DNA of 64,000 nucleotides, taken from contig PQWQ01000008.1 in NCBI GenBank assembly GCA_002943765.1, forward strand, positions 558,001-622,000, in the 5' to 3' direction. The notes below the pieces were generated by a model that saw only the letters and a list, made by a program, of their open reading frames with translations, was not told the DNA's origin and did not search any database. A program made the translations under genes and the position numbers. This DNA is from Psoroptes ovis. Taxonomy: Eukaryota; Arthropoda; Arachnida; Sarcoptiformes; Psoroptidae. This document shows, one piece after another, positions 1-14,080 of this stretch. Positions within the stretch are counted from its first letter, which is position 1. Every line of letters begins with the position of its first letter.

Positions 1-2237
1 TCAACAGCAGTAGTGAATAGCATCCAGAAAAACAGATAAAACAAAAAAAAAAATATCAAAAGATACACAAACAATCAGAGAAAACTGAACAAAACAACAG
101 AACAAATGAAAATAACCAACAAAAACCAAACAAACATACAGCAATTGTTTTATTTCATTTTCAATTTTTCAAATTCAACTCTAAGCATACACATTCAACG
201 CAGATATATTTCTATCTATGTATTTCAAATGTATTCATTTATATATTTTGAACAAACAAACAAAACAGCCAGCAAACAACAAACAACAACAATATTTTCT
301 GGGTGTTTATTTTCTCCATTTTATATCCATTCGATTCAATCATTCATTCATTTATTTCATTTGTTTGTTTGTGTTAGGTTGTCCGGAAAGTTCTGGCCGA
401 TTTTCATCAGCAACTCTATCGGATAAGCGAAATAAACTTTTCGGACAACCTAATATTTTTTCAGTATTTTTTCTATTTTATATTTCTATTTTATTTCTAT
501 GAAAAAATACTGAAAAATAGAAACATTTTCCATAGAAAATACATGGAAAATGTATTTTTTGCTATGCACAGCACAGCACAGCACACATCTCCATCATTTG
601 AAATGAATCAAAATAAATGAAAAAATACATTTCATTCATTCGTATATTATCATTGTGTATGATGCTGATTTTGCCATGTTCTTCAGTAGTTCTTCTCCTT
701 CAATTTTTTCAATTTTTCAAAAATATATTTTTCAGTCCGAATGCTTTATCATCATCATCATCATCATCGACTTCTTCTTCTTCTTCTTCTTCTTCAATCA
801 ATGTATCCATACATACATATCTTCTTCAATGTATATCTATGTTTGTTTGTTTGTTTGACCATTTTACAATAAGCTTTGTGTGTATTCGCTTGATAATAGC
901 TTTACCACTGTATGTGTATGTATTGGATATATTTGAACATTGTATGCACATTCGTATATCTGTGTGTTTGTATGAATTGATATTGTATTCATACACAATT
1001 CAAATGTTGCAAAAAACAACGAAAATATATTTTGAATTTCTCTTCGTCAGTCAATGATAAACATTCGTACGGTGCATAGCACACATATACATGATTTTGC
1101 ATCGTTTATTTCAAATGAAAATTGAATAGAATAATACAATCAATAATAATCAACCGTAATAATGAACACATTGTAAACCTATGAGATTAAAGTATTTGAA
1201 ATTTTTTGAAAAATTTTCACCCGTGATCGTATCGATTTGAATTGATTTGAAATTTCTGAATTTTTGGTTCAAATTCTTCATGATTTCTTCAGAATTCTTT
1301 GAAACCCTTTAATTGTGCAATCCTTCAGCTGAAATTTTACGAATTTCTCAAAGAAATCAAATAGAAATTCACCGAATTATGATTCTCCGAATTACGCAAG
1401 TTTTTTGTGATTGCGCAATTGAATATCGTGAAAATTCCTTGTACAAACAAAGATTTAATTCAAAAATTTTCAAAAAATTGCCGAATTGTTTCAAATTAAT
1501 TGTTTTTAATCAAGTTTTAATCAATTTAAAATTTTTAATTGTGTTTTAATAAGTGTTTAATGATATTCATATCGATTTGTATTATCAACGATTGTGAATT
1601 GTTTCAATGAAATTTGTCATTTTTTAAAATGTTTTGTTTGTTATGAATAAATTCCAACTAAATTTACAATCGAAACAATTGTCATGTGACATGTGATTTC
1701 AAATATTTCAAATGATTTGAATTTGATTTTTCCCAAAATATGATTAAATATTCATAATTCAAATAATTCAGCGTTTATTACTAATTATTATTTGTTTCAT
1801 TATTATTATTCATATTTAATCTTGATTATTTTTGTTGTTGTTTTTGTGCCGTCAAAATACAAAATAATCGAAATATACAAACATACATAGATGACAAATA
1901 AACGCGCACACAGATAAAGAAATTGTTTCAAAAATGATTATATTTTAAATGTGTATTTTCTTTTATTCATTGTCATCATCATTGATTGAATACAATCATC
2001 AAATCCAACCATTGAATATCATCATCATCATTGAATTTTTTCATGCTTTGTAATTTGATTATTTTTATTTTTATTTGAAATGATTATTTAGCCTCATTTA
2101 CACTGAGTGAATTTGTTTTGTGAATTTCATTTGCGCTTTCATTAAACTGAATTCCATCGTTAAATTTCATTCAATGATTGAATTCCAAGTGAATTTTTCG
2201 ATTCAAATTTTTTTTGTTATTTTGTTTGTTTACACAG
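1..2237. other. Gene-free AT-rich stretch
   Basis: No supported coding exon. It holds one MITE (374-453) and ATC/TTC low-complexity runs near 745-800. The last 30 bases are pyrimidine-rich and end in a good splice acceptor (acag at 2234-2237). It may be upstream sequence or an intron of the candidate small gene that follows. Confidence 0.5.
374..453 (+). mobile_element. Mariner-type MITE, subfamily I, 80 bp
   Basis: Complete palindromic element with terminal inverted repeats beginning TTAGGTTGTCCGGAAAG and ending CTTTTCGGACAACCTAA. The right flank is TA; the left flank is TG, a decayed TA target duplication. The interior reads GGCCGATTTTCATCAGCAAC, the subfamily I orientation taken here as plus. 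It has no coding capacity. Confidence 0.85.
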
Positions 2238-5200
2238 ATGAAATATGAAGATTCAAACATTCACAACAACAACAGCAACAAACGACAGTGAAGACAAACA
2301 ACAATAATAATTCAATGACAATGAAAGATTAACATTGAATCATTATCATCATCAATCGCCATTCAATGAGATGAACAATCTTCACCATTCTTCAACAAAA
2401 ATTCTTAATCAACGAAATTCATTCTTAATCATCCGCATCGACCGTTTCATCAATTTTTCAATTCCATCTCTCCTCACCGCAATGAAAGGTATGTGGTACG
2501 ATTTTCCTTAAAAATTTTCAAAGCTCTTTATTATTCACCCGTGACTCCTTAAACTCAGTGAAACTTTGAATTTACTCGGCTAAAATCCGGCCGCAATCCG
2601 CAAGTATTACTTGCGTCATCCGCCAAAAATTCAGCCGCGAAATCTAGCGGCAATCCGCGTGCTGTGCGTCTTACATTTAGCCGCAAAATCTAGCCGCAAT
2701 TCGCAAGTATTACTTGCCTTATTCACCGAAAATATTTGCGGAAAAACTTGTAAACAAATTTTCAAGAAAATTTGCTGATTTTTTCTTTGGTGGAAAAATT
2801 TTTATTTTTTCCTATTCCTTTGTTCCTATTTGAATTGTGATAATTGTTTTCAATTGTTGATAATAATTGATTGATTTCGATGTGTGTGATCAATGATAAT
2901 CGATCGATTTAGCATGTGAAAAAGTATAATGTTGAAGAACAAAAATGGAAAACAAAAAAAAAAAAATTAATCATCAAAACTTAAAAAATGATAAATCAAA
3001 TAATGATTTATTGATCATTGATTGATTGATTTTATTGTTTTGAGTTTTTCTCGATTGATTTCGATTGATTTCCATTGATTTTTGATCGAAAAAAATACAA
3101 AAAATTAATTGAACCATTCGATACAATCATATTCGATGATTGATAATGCGTTTGATTGTGATTCGAAGCGTTTGATTGATTATGATTTGATTGCTAATAA
3201 TTTGATTGCTGATTGTTGACAAATTTATTTTCAAACAATTAATGTATTTTTTTAGCCTTAATTACCATTATTTGATTGCAAAATTATCATTTGAAAAAAA
3301 TTAATGGAAATAATTTATCGCAATTAATAAGTTTTTCAAACGCAATTGCAATCGCAATATTTGAATACAACAATTATCATCAATAACTCTGTTGATTGAT
3401 TGTATTTTGTTTATATTTTATTTTCACTCGGTCTTTGCGTCCATTGTATGTAAAATTTTATCAATCGCATTTTACCATAATCGCAATCACAATGACTTGG
3501 CAATCGCGATAATGGTATTGACAATTGGTGACAAGTGACAAAAAAATGAAAATCTTTTGAATAAATCAATCAAATCATTGATCGATTCAAATCATTGATT
3601 GATTTGAATTATTGATTGACTTTAAATCATTGATTTGACTCAGATATTTCCAATGTTTGTGCGTGTGTTTATATCAACTTGATGAATAATCAAAGTTTTC
3701 CTCGTATTATTTTCATTCAAATATGAAATGATACAATCATAAGTATTTGTTTGTGTGTGGATGCGTGCGTGTATCATATTCAAACATTCAAAAATAAATT
3801 ACGTTCAAAAAACGGCGGAAGTGTTTTGTTTCTTGTTCAAATTGATTGCGATATTTCAAAGGGTTATTTCTTGATTACTTCTACAAAGATTTATTCAAAA
3901 TGAAGACTTTCAAAATCATGATTTCGACGAATCTCTTTGAAAATCAATCAATTAATTAATTGAAATCATGATCAAATCAAAGAAATCATCTTCTGGCTAC
4001 ATCATTTTGATATATCGATACATTCATTTTAATAAATGAATGAATGGAAAATCATCAAAGATTCAAAGAAAAAATCAGACTAAATTCAATTTAAAATCAT
4101 ATATAACAATGAATCTACTGATAATACAATGATTGTAATACAATCAATATTTTAATATTTCAATGGTAAATGGTTCAAAGAAAAAAAAAATATTTCGACC
4201 AAAATAATGATCAAAACGAAATAATAATCGATCAATTCGATTGTGTATCAATAATAATAATGATAATGATAACAATAATGAGCAATTTATTAAAATTACA
4301 TTTTTTTTTTTTTTGAAATTTGTTTCGATGATGATGATATGTTGAATTCAGGGAGAAAATACAGAAGAAAATTGAAGAAAATATGAAATGATCATTTTTG
4401 ATGATGATATGAACAAATGATAATAATAATCGAATAGAAATACATTGAAATAATTATTGAAGAAACAAAAGTCCAGCCGAGCCAAGCCTAATCCAGTGAG
4501 GTTGTATACATTCAATAATACATCATCAAATCAAATCAAATCAAACATTTTTTTGATTTTTTGAAATTCTTTCAAAGAAATTCAAATGGGAAAATCATTT
4601 CTATTCTTTGGATTTAAGGCTTTGATTTGAGACTTGGACTTGCATCTCATTAATAATTTGTAATAAAAATTATTGATCATTTAAAAAATAATGGAAATAA
4701 TAATGATACATTTTGTATTTCGTTGTGAATGAATCCGAACAAACAAACAATTGATAATTGTTGTTGTTGTTGTTGTTCAATACACACAAATCTAAATGAT
4801 AATCGTTTCGATTGAAACCATTTCCATAATGATAATCCGAATCGAAAAAATAACAATCGAAACGATTAGTGAACAGAGGCATAAACCTTTGGAAGCCTAC
4901 TGCTATCTTCAAGACTACCTTGTATGAGACTCCTGTCTTTAAACGAATTATCATTATTATTCGCAATTATCATTTTGCGATTATCATTATGATTATCATC
5001 ATTTACAATTATCATCAAATGATGATCATTTTATAACCATTATTATCATTTATACATCATTTTGATATTTTGAAATAAAATATAATATGAAAATAGAAAT
5101 AAAATGATGATGTTTATGAATGTAAGGTGAGCGTACACACCGAAAAAAGTAAATTGCATTTCTAGTTAAATTTTTAATTCACAAAAGGTGAATAATTCAA

Positions 5201-6858
5201 TACTAATCAATCAATACCTCCAAAATACAATCACCATAGACAATATTATTATTATTGAACAAAAAGTAAATGATGTTTTATCCATTTTGGATAATGTTTA
5301 TTTGATCAAAATTGGTGTGTAATTCAGGTTGTCCGGAAAATTTTCGCCCAAACTTTCAATTGCAATTACCTTTGTTTAAACCTGAATCGATTTAGTGGAC
5401 AGCCTTCGATATTGTTTCAATGATTCAAAGCTTTTCGAATCGGCAATTGTTGGCGCTGTTGAATTAACAATTTTTGGCCATTTTCTAGCCCCCAAAAAAA
5501 TACCTGATGAATTATACATTAATCCATCTTTTGTTTTTTATTATTATCATTCGTTTGCTGCTGTTAATACATTTTGAACACATAAAAAACAAGCAAAAAA
5601 TCGAATCAAATGAAATAATACAAACAACACACATATAATTGATGATTATTGATTGATGTGTATGTGTATGCACATTTCAATGGTGGATATTTCCAATTAT
5701 TTTATTTTTGATGATGATTATTTGTTGATACAATCTTGCTACGCTTGTTGTATATCATTCATTTTTGATTTTATTGTGTACGCCGATAATGGTTCATAAT
5801 GGTTCGCGCCCTTTTTTTTCTTGTTCGAAAAAAAAAACCAAATTTAATAGTTGAATAATAGCAGGGATCATTGATTGTTGGCATATAATGGCCAATAATA
5901 ACAATTATAATGATAATAATAATCATAATAAAAACTGACCAAAAATCATCATCATTTCCATTATTATTATTATTATTATCATTTATTTATCATTAATTCA
6001 CATTTTTTTTTTTTTTGTTTGGCCATTATTTGTTGTGGTCAATTATTATTATTCGTTATTATTTGTTCCTTTTTTTTCGGTTGTCCACAAAGTTTTTGCC
6101 GGTTATATCGTAGAAAATCATTGGAAAATCGGCAAGAACTTTTCGGACAACTTAATATTATTTTGATTTCATTCATTCAATTGACTACTGTTTAATTTTA
6201 TTTGATTTTTATATTTTTCTTTTGATTTCATTTCATTCGATTGAGATTTGATTCCATTGTATAAATTATTGTATTTATTTATTTTCATTGTATAAAATAA
6301 ATAAATTATTCAATTTTAAGATCAAAGAAGTAGCCAGATCAGATCAAATCATTATTATTATTATCATTAATGAAATCATAAATTTTTACTGACTTTTTTG
6401 TTGTTGTTGATCATTGATCAATGATTTGGAGAAAATGGCCGAGTTTGAAATTATGAAATTGATGGGAATTTTGATGAGAGTTCGTAAGAATTTCGAAAGA
6501 ATCTTTGACTCGCTGCGAAGCTGGTGCATCGAAAGAAGCGCATAGCTGCGCTTGTTGTTCGAGTAAACGTCCCGTGCGTACGTGTGTTTGATCATTTGAT
6601 TATTTGATTCTATTTGAACCTTTGAAATCTTTAATTTTTTCAATTTTGCTTGGGTTCATGTCTTTGATTCATTTGCATTCGGAGAACCAAAATGTTGAAA
6701 ATTGAATTTCAAATTAATTCAAATCAATTTTAGCACCCAACAAGTCAAAGAAAACTAGTGGTGATGATAGTATTGATGATGATAATGGCTTCAGAAATAT
6801 GGAAAAGAAGGCTTTCGAAATGATTGATAATATAGCCTATAGATATTGTAATATTTAA
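2238..6858 (+). CDS. Candidate two-exon small gene, 43 aa, unrecognised
   Basis: Exon 1 is 2238-2488: a pyrimidine-rich tract and acag precede it, it is stop-rich (5' UTR-like) until ATG AAA G at 2482-2488, and it ends in the strong donor GTATGT. Exon 2 starts at 6734 after caattttag and, in the matching phase, stays open to TAA at 6856-6858. An AATAAA signal follows at 6870-6875, 12 bases after the stop. The joined protein begins MKAPNKSKKTSGDD, has an acidic middle and ends EMIDNIAYRYCNI. Exon 2 uses GGC, TTC and AAG codons unusual for the surrounding DNA. I do not recognise the family. The splice join, shared phase and poly(A) signal are what support it. An upstream out-of-frame ATG (2238) would make a 17-codon uORF. 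It could also be a non-coding transcript, or exon 2 may splice on further. Function unknown. Confidence 0.4.
2590..2745. repeat. GC-richer direct repeat with short hairpins
   Basis: GCCGCAATCCGCAAGTATTA starts at 2590 and recurs with one change (GCCGCAATTCGCAAGTATTA) at 2693, a 103-bp period. A more diverged related unit (GCGGCAATCCGCG) lies between them at about 2646. Each main unit contains the hairpin GCAAGTA-T-TACTTGC. The base composition is clearly more GC-rich than its surroundings. The origin is unknown; it lies in the intron of the candidate small gene. Confidence 0.6.
5324..5352 (+). mobile_element. Solitary MITE left end (fragment)
   Basis: Only one terminal repeat is recognisable (CAGGTTGTCCGGAAAATTTT). 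No matching right end is seen within 120 bases, so this is a truncated or heavily mutated copy. Confidence 0.45.
6076..6155 (+). mobile_element. Mariner-type MITE, subfamily II, 80 bp
   Basis: The ends are TTCGGTTGTCC and GGACAACTTAA. The interior is the subfamily II type (TTGCCGGTTATATCGTAGAA), different from subfamily I although the ends match. It lies in the intron of the candidate small gene. Confidence 0.8.
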
Positions 6859-6879
6859 TCAAATGAATGAATAAAACAT

Positions 6880-9800
6880 ATTTAAAATGGTGTAAAAATG
6901 AGTATAATTCAATGACCATTCAATTCGGCATTTGAATGCGGTACGAATCGAGAAATTTATTTTAGTTATTCATTCAACCGATTGGAAGTATTGATTGGAA
7001 ATTCATATTATTTGCACAAATGTAATGAGATGATAATTGAAAAATTGAAAAAAAATCGAAAACAAAAATTGATTGATTACCAATGTGGCTAAAAGGTTTG
7101 TGGAGAGATGTTTTTTTATATCGTAAAAATTTATAAAAAGTCCAAAAATCGAATCGTGAATTATCATTATTAATTCATGATAATTTACTAAAGATTAAAC
7201 ATTGTCCATGCAATCAATGATTGATCGATCGATCGATTGTCTTCGATTGAATTATTGGAAAACAAAGTTAAAAAATCAAGCCAAATCACATCAATCGATC
7301 GATCAAAAATCATTCAATTAATTAATTAAACAGAAAATTCAAAGTAAAATATGATTAATTAATTCATAATTATTCATAATTATGAATTAATTATTTTTCA
7401 AAATGCTAAATTTAAATCCAAAACGATTGATCGGAAGAAAGAGAATTGAGAAAATTCCTTTGTTTTCCATTTGAAATATTATACTGAAAAATTTCCTTAA
7501 AATAGCCACAAAGATTTTAAAAAAATCAATTAATTCAATAATTAATTAATTAATTAATTAATTTCTTTGAATTTTACATTAATTACATACAACAATGGGC
7601 GCCCTAAACATTCCATTATTTACATCATTATCATATGTTTAGTATTAGGATTCACCCATTGCATTTCGTATATCATTAAATCATTTATACCGAATTGTGT
7701 TTTAATTGAAAAACTTAATAAATAATAAATGAATAAATAAATTCCATGAAAAAATCATGGAAATTTTTCTAAATTCAATCGGAAAAAAAACAAACAAATA
7801 CCGAAACTATTTGAAAATTGAAAATTGTTCAAATTTCAAATTGTTTTTTTCTCGAATTGAAATTCAATGAAAATGTTTAAATATTCATTGAATCCAACGA
7901 TTTAATGTCACGAATTTTGATTTTTCGTTGATTGTTCGGCTGATTGTTTGTTGATTCAACAATTTAAAAACAACAAACGATTTGTTTTGTTTTGTTTGTT
8001 TGAATGAATTATTTATTTTCTTTTGTTTTTTTGTCTATCTACAAACCTATAGCCTCTTACAATCATCTCCACACCTTTATTTCATTTGAATTTTGAATTT
8101 CAATTTCCAAATTTCATTCCGATTGAAAACATCAATTGTTTTATGGTGATTTTGATTTGAATTATTTCCATTCATTTTTATTTTTCAATTATTTCAATCT
8201 TCGAACCTTTGAATCGTTGAAATTCAATTTGGCGCAGCCATTTGGCATCTGTTTTTCACCCAATTCATTGAAATCTTCATTCTAAAGGTCTTCATCTTTA
8301 ATTCATCAATTGTCTTGTTGAAAATTTGGTCAAATGTTTTTTTGTATTTCATTTGTTTCGGTTTGATTGATTGAAAACAAATCTAAAATATGATTGATTT
8401 GATCTGTTTTGTATTTTTTTGATCGAAATCTGTTTGAAATTGATTCCACGAATACTTATCGAATATTTAGCCTAAAAACAAAGTATTTTCATATTTATAA
8501 CACTGTTTGCGTAGAGATAGCTAGATAAATGATGATACTGATGATGATAAACAAGGCTATACAACATCCAAAGATGATCTAATCCTTTGGGTATGAAAAA
8601 TGGTCATTCATAAATCGGTGAATATTTTTTTCTGTGTTCATATTTCTATAAATACTATTTGGATTATCTATTCACGATTATTGATTTCGGTTCATTTTTC
8701 ATTCATTTGGATTTCATTGATAACCGCAACAAATGATGATAAATAATAGTTTATTTTCAATTTTTGAAATTCAGAAAATATAAAGAAAATTTGGAATTTG
8801 ATTAATTGAATTTAATTTCAATGAAAATTTCAAAACAGTTTACAGGGATTATAGTTTTTTGATTTCACGATTTTTTCTTGGAAATTTTTCTAAGAAATAG
8901 TTTCATTCAATCCCAAAATACAATCAGTCTTCCAAGCAGTTATTCAATTATTCAGTTGTGAGATGGTCGTGTTGATGAATTTCAACTCTTTCAACGGAAT
9001 CCAAGCGCTTCAATTGTTGATTGTTTGCATTGTTCGGTTAGGTCGAATTTTCTATGTTTGATTTACCCAAAAAAAACGTATTCACAAACGTGTAATTGAA
9101 CATTCAATTGTATTTTTGTGTTTGTCGACTAAGAATTTTTCAAAGTTTTCAATTTTTCCGGTGAAAATTCTTCATCAAATCAATCCAATGATCGGTCAAT
9201 CGATTGATTGAAATTCAACAACAAATAACATTTAACTTTGAATTCAATTTTGATAGAAATCTAAATAAATATTTTCACCATAAACAAATGTTCATAAATA
9301 ATTCATCTATTGTTTTCCGATCATCCGAATCAAAATCAAATGATTAATCAAAATGAAACTTGTTTACTTGCCATAAGCAAATAATTCATCAGGTTTTAGC
9401 CTTTGAAAAACAGAAAAACAAAAACGATAATCTCTATCACCTGTTTATGGGATTTTGTAGAACCTTCATACCTTGTCAAATTGAAATTCTTTCAATTGGC
9501 AATTGAAATCAAACGAAATCAATTCATTGAATAAGAAACAAATAAACGAAAAATTTGTTTTTAAATTCAAAACAACTAAAAACAAATCGATGATTAAATA
9601 CCTCGAAAAATAAACAATTGATCAATCAATCAATCAATTGATCGATCAACCGATCGATCATTTGATTCTTGTTTGTTCTCATCCATTGTTTAGTATTCGT
9701 ATTGAATACGTAATTAGAGAAGAAATTCTTCAAAATTGATTATACGAATAAACAAATATACCAATGATTTGGTGAATGATTATCACCGAGAATAAACAAA

Positions 9801-10808
9801 GAAATAATTTTTTTCAAAAATTTTTTCAAAAAATCATGTTCATTGGATTAATGACATGATAATCGACAATAACAATTCAACAACAATCATTGATTGATTC
9901 ACATTGTTCAAAGGTGATTTTGAACAATTTTCAAATTTGTTTGAATTTGTTCATATTTTTCAACCAAATTGAATTGTTTAAATTTGCGCAAATAATGCGC
10001 AAAAATTGATGATTGTTGATTTAAATCGTCAAGGCACACGACCAATAATTCATCGATCACCATTGAAAATCGATCAATCATCGAATAATCAAATCAATAG
10101 AATCAATTTTGAATTTTAAAATCATCGAAACTTGTTCGAAATATCATGGTTCAAGTCAAACATACCAAATCTATGCAGAAATCTGCCTAAAATCAATAAA
10201 CTTTAAAATCCTTGCAAAAAATCAATTGAAATTCTTAGAAATCGAATAGATAAATCAACAAAATCAAATTATCAAATCAGCAAAACAATTCATTTCGAAG
10301 CTCGATTGTTTTGCATTGTTTTATCTTTAATGGCCCACCTAAATTGGCCTAATGGGCCATAAAATTTGACCATTTTTGGCCGCGATATCTGGCAAAACAA
10401 AAGCCGATAACAAACAAACAGAAATAAATGTTCGACGGCCAAAGTCAAAGTCATTTTTGAATTGTTTTTGATTTTTGTCACAAAAATTGTTCAAAAATTA
10501 AACAAAAAAAATTGAAAATATTCAAATATATGCACAAACATTTACGACAAACATTCAATAATAATAATTGTACTGATATGAAATGAGCGGTACTCGATTT
10601 TCACTGCTTTTGTTTTCTGTTTGAAAAAAATTTTTATTATCATCATTTCATATCAGTAAATGAATTTTTTTTTTCTGAAAAATTTTTGAAAATCAATCGA
10701 AATTTGTCGCCAATTGTTTTTTTTTTTTTCTTTTAAATTTTTTGATTGATATCAGTCGATATATGCATATCGATATTGCATTTATTCAATTACAATTACA
10801 GTGCTAAA
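6880..10808. other. Gene-free AT-rich stretch
   Basis: Simple A/T-rich sequence with GATC/ATCGAT palindromic runs (about 7224-7240 and 9615-9660). Nothing coding is supported. A short hairpin TGGCCCA/TGGGCCA lies at 10331-10359. Confidence 0.5.
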
Positions 10809-10888
10809 AGAGGCTGTCCGGAAAATTCTGGCCGATTTTTCAATTGATGACGAATGATTTCTACCGTAAAAACTTTTCGGACAACCTC
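10809..10888. mobile_element. MITE, diverged copy, 80 bp
   Basis: Left end GAGGCTGTCCGGAAAATTCT and right end AACTTTTCGGACAACCTC, 80 bp apart. The first bases of both ends carry complementary changes (GAGG/CCTC). The interior is diverged. Confidence 0.65.
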
Positions 10889-11583
10889 AAAATTTTGTAT
10901 TTTATTGTTCACTAAACACTAAACACTACGAACAAATGAAATTGTTTGTCATTTTGAAAATTTTTCTGGTGTTTTTTTCATTATTTTTTTGGTGATAATC
11001 AACAATCAAACAAACGAATGATTGAAATTTCTTCAAGTTTTGTCATAAATGTTTTTGAATTTGTGAACACAAAAAAAAAAAAAATACCGAAAATTTTCCA
11101 TGACCAAAGCAAAATGAAGAGAAATGAATTGAACAATTCGCTCATTTCATATCTGTTGTTGTTTGTTGTCATTCATATAGCTTTTGTCGTTTGGGTGTTT
11201 GTCATTTTTGCAGTTTTTTTTGTGTTCTTTGTTCAACGATTCACAATTGTTGTCAATTGTTCAATTGTCAATTGTTCATTGTTCATTGTGTGTCGTTTTT
11301 GTGTGCAGTTTGTGCTTTTGAAAATTACGAATTTCGCCAGTGTTTTTGTGAGATTATTCAGTGATTTTGACTTTGTTTATTGTCTAAAATTATAAATGAT
11401 TATGTGAACATCTTCACATTAAATATTTGTCAAACAACAAGTAAGTGTATTTTGATTTTTTGAATTTTTTTTGCTTACGTAAATGATTTAATTCCATTTT
11501 TTTTTTCTGATTGTTTGTTTGTACGTTTGTTCGTGTACAATTAATTAATTGTTTGACTCTTTGACTTGTTTTGCTTGTTTTGA

Positions 11584-11666
11584 TTAGGTTGTCCGAAAAG
11601 TTTATTCTGCTTAATCATCAATAGAGTTGCTGATGAAAATCGGCCAGAACTTTCCGGATAACCTAA
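11584..11666 (-). mobile_element. Mariner-type MITE, subfamily I
   Basis: TTAGGTTGTCCGAAAAGTTT at the left and ACTTTCCGGATAACCTAA at the right, 83 bp. Reverse orientation: the interior reads ATAGAGTTGCTGATGAAAAT. Confidence 0.85.
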
Positions 11667-13998
11667 AATAATGCTTTCGATGTTTTGCCTTTGACTAAAG
11701 ACATCCTGATGGCGTTGATGATGCTCGTGTATCCGGCGTGTTAATATCTGTGCTAATAGCTCCGTATCTTCTGACAACAGGGAAGACATTAAACGAAAAA
11801 TCTTTGTCAAAAAGTAAAAAAGGGTTAATTATGGCCGCTTTGAATAGCTGAAACTGAGAATTAGTAGCTTTCGGAGAATGCTTTGATTATTTAGTTCAAA
11901 TTCTATTGAATTTACTATAAATGGACTGATTTATTTCATTGAAATTCTTCAAAAAAATATGAAAAATTTCAAAGAATTTAAATAATTTTCATTTATGAAA
12001 TTTTAATTGAAATTTATTTTCGTTTGTTTTAAATTTGCGCAAAACATTTTCAAAAAAAAAAATTTATGTCATATAAAATAATAATTGAAAAATTATTTCA
12101 ATTATTCATGCTATTTGCATCAAATATATTTTCAGATATCATTTCATTATGACAAAAGAAAAATTTTCAAAAGAATTTGAAAGAATATTCCCCTGATATC
12201 ATTCATATTTCAAATATTGAATTTAAAGAATCTAAGAATAATTTTACAAATAAAACAATAATAATAAGAACAATTCACAATACAAAAGTGATAATAAGCG
12301 TCAAATGATGATGATGATTATCATCATGAACAATGCCAGGAATTACTTTCGAAAAAAATGACAATAAAAATCATCATTAAAATATAAAATGAAATAAAAT
12401 TATCAAAATTTACATTTAAAAAACATCTTTCTTTAGTAAAAAATAGATTCTACAAGATTCAAATGAATGAATGAATGAATGAAATAATCATTACAAATTC
12501 TTGGAAAAAATTCTTTGATTAATCAAAAGAATCAAAAAAGAATTCAATGAAATGTAATTTCATTGAATTTCAGTTTTCGAAAATTTCAAATTTGTACAAA
12601 TTGTCTTTTTTTTTGTCAAACAAATCGTTTGTTTGTTTGCTTGTTGTGTATTGTGTAAGATCAGCAAAAAATTTTGCAGAAAAAAACAAAATTCAAATTC
12701 ATTTTTTGCGCACGAAATCCAACGAATAATAAAAGCAACGATTGAAGCATATGCTTATGGAGATGCTTAGGATTTGAAAATGAAAAATTTGAAAAAATTC
12801 AAAACACACAAAATACATGTGTTTAACAGCATGTATTTTATCATATTCATATCATTGATATATCAAAAGAATATTTGGATACAAATGCACCGAAAATAGA
12901 TACAAAATGCACTGAACAATGAACACGTAAAGAATTATAGTGATAATAATAGTGATGAATGGATACGATTGTAGCGAAATTCATTTGAAAACTCATATAA
13001 AATTCACTCGAAATCCACTCGAATTCATGCGAATTCATTCTTTTATCCCTTTATCGCTATCATTTCTTCATTATTTTTGATTGTATCAAAACTCTTTTAT
13101 AACTGAAATTGTATCAAATGTAATAATGAAATGTATCGTTTTCACATTTAAATTTTTTTTTTTTTTTTTTTGATTTTTGAAAAATATCATTATTTTTTGA
13201 ATAATTCAATGATATTCGAGCAAATACACTAAGACAAAACAAACAAAACTATTTTTTTTTTTGATAATAATTTTAATGATATATATATGTTGTTGTTTTA
13301 CATTTCAAATTTTATTAATTAATATAATTAATTAATTAATTTTTTTTCATTTTATTTTATTTATTTATTTATGATTTATTTAATACTCTAATTCTTTTGA
13401 CTTATTCAAAAAATGAAAAATTGAAATGGAATTAAAATGAATTATTATAAGGAATATATTCTCTGTCTTATTATATTCCTTGTCTTATCATTTGTTCTTG
13501 ATTCTTAATGATGTTTTTTGTCATATTTGAATGGATTTTTTTTTGGCCACAAAGAATATTCTCTTTTATTCTTTTTTTTCCCGATTTTTCTCAGAATTCT
13601 TGGGAATTCTACTTTGGAATTCCGATTCTTTAGTCTTTTCTAATTGAAAAATTCTAAAATTATATTTTTTTCAAAGAAATTTTTTCGCTTGAAAAATGTG
13701 AAGACATACGATTGTTTTTTTTTTCGGGGTTTTGTTTGGAGACACAATATACAGATGCATAGAGACAAATGATTATTGTGTATAGAAATTCAATTATTTG
13801 TTATTTATTATTTAAAAAAATAATTAAATTTCAATTACATTTTCATTCTTTGTGTACATTCATGTCTCGTTTTACAATTGTCCTGGATAAGTTTAAGTTC
13901 GTAAAAAGCGGTCATATAAATCATATATTGAATCACATTGAATGCTTATTTATTGGCCAAAAATATTTTATCATTTTCCCCATATTTCCATTAATTAT
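11667..13998. other. Gene-free AT-rich stretch
   Basis: Homopolymer T runs, TTAATTAA-rich segments (13310-13380) and no supported exon. Confidence 0.5.
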
Positions 13999-14080
13999 TT
14001 TGGCTTGTCCATAAAGTTCTTGTTGATTTTTCTATCGGGATTCCGGTTGATTTTCCGCGAAAACTTTTCGAACAAAACAA
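13999..14080. mobile_element. MITE, degenerate copy
   Basis: TTTGGCTTGTCCATAAAGTT at the left and AAAACTTTTCGAACAAAAC at the right. Both ends are mutated and the interior is only weakly alignable. Confidence 0.5.

Noticed and set aside
11018..11395. Plus-strand 125-codon frame
   Set aside because: Low-complexity F/V-rich translation of TTTGTT/ATTGTT repeats; no domain and no coding signature.
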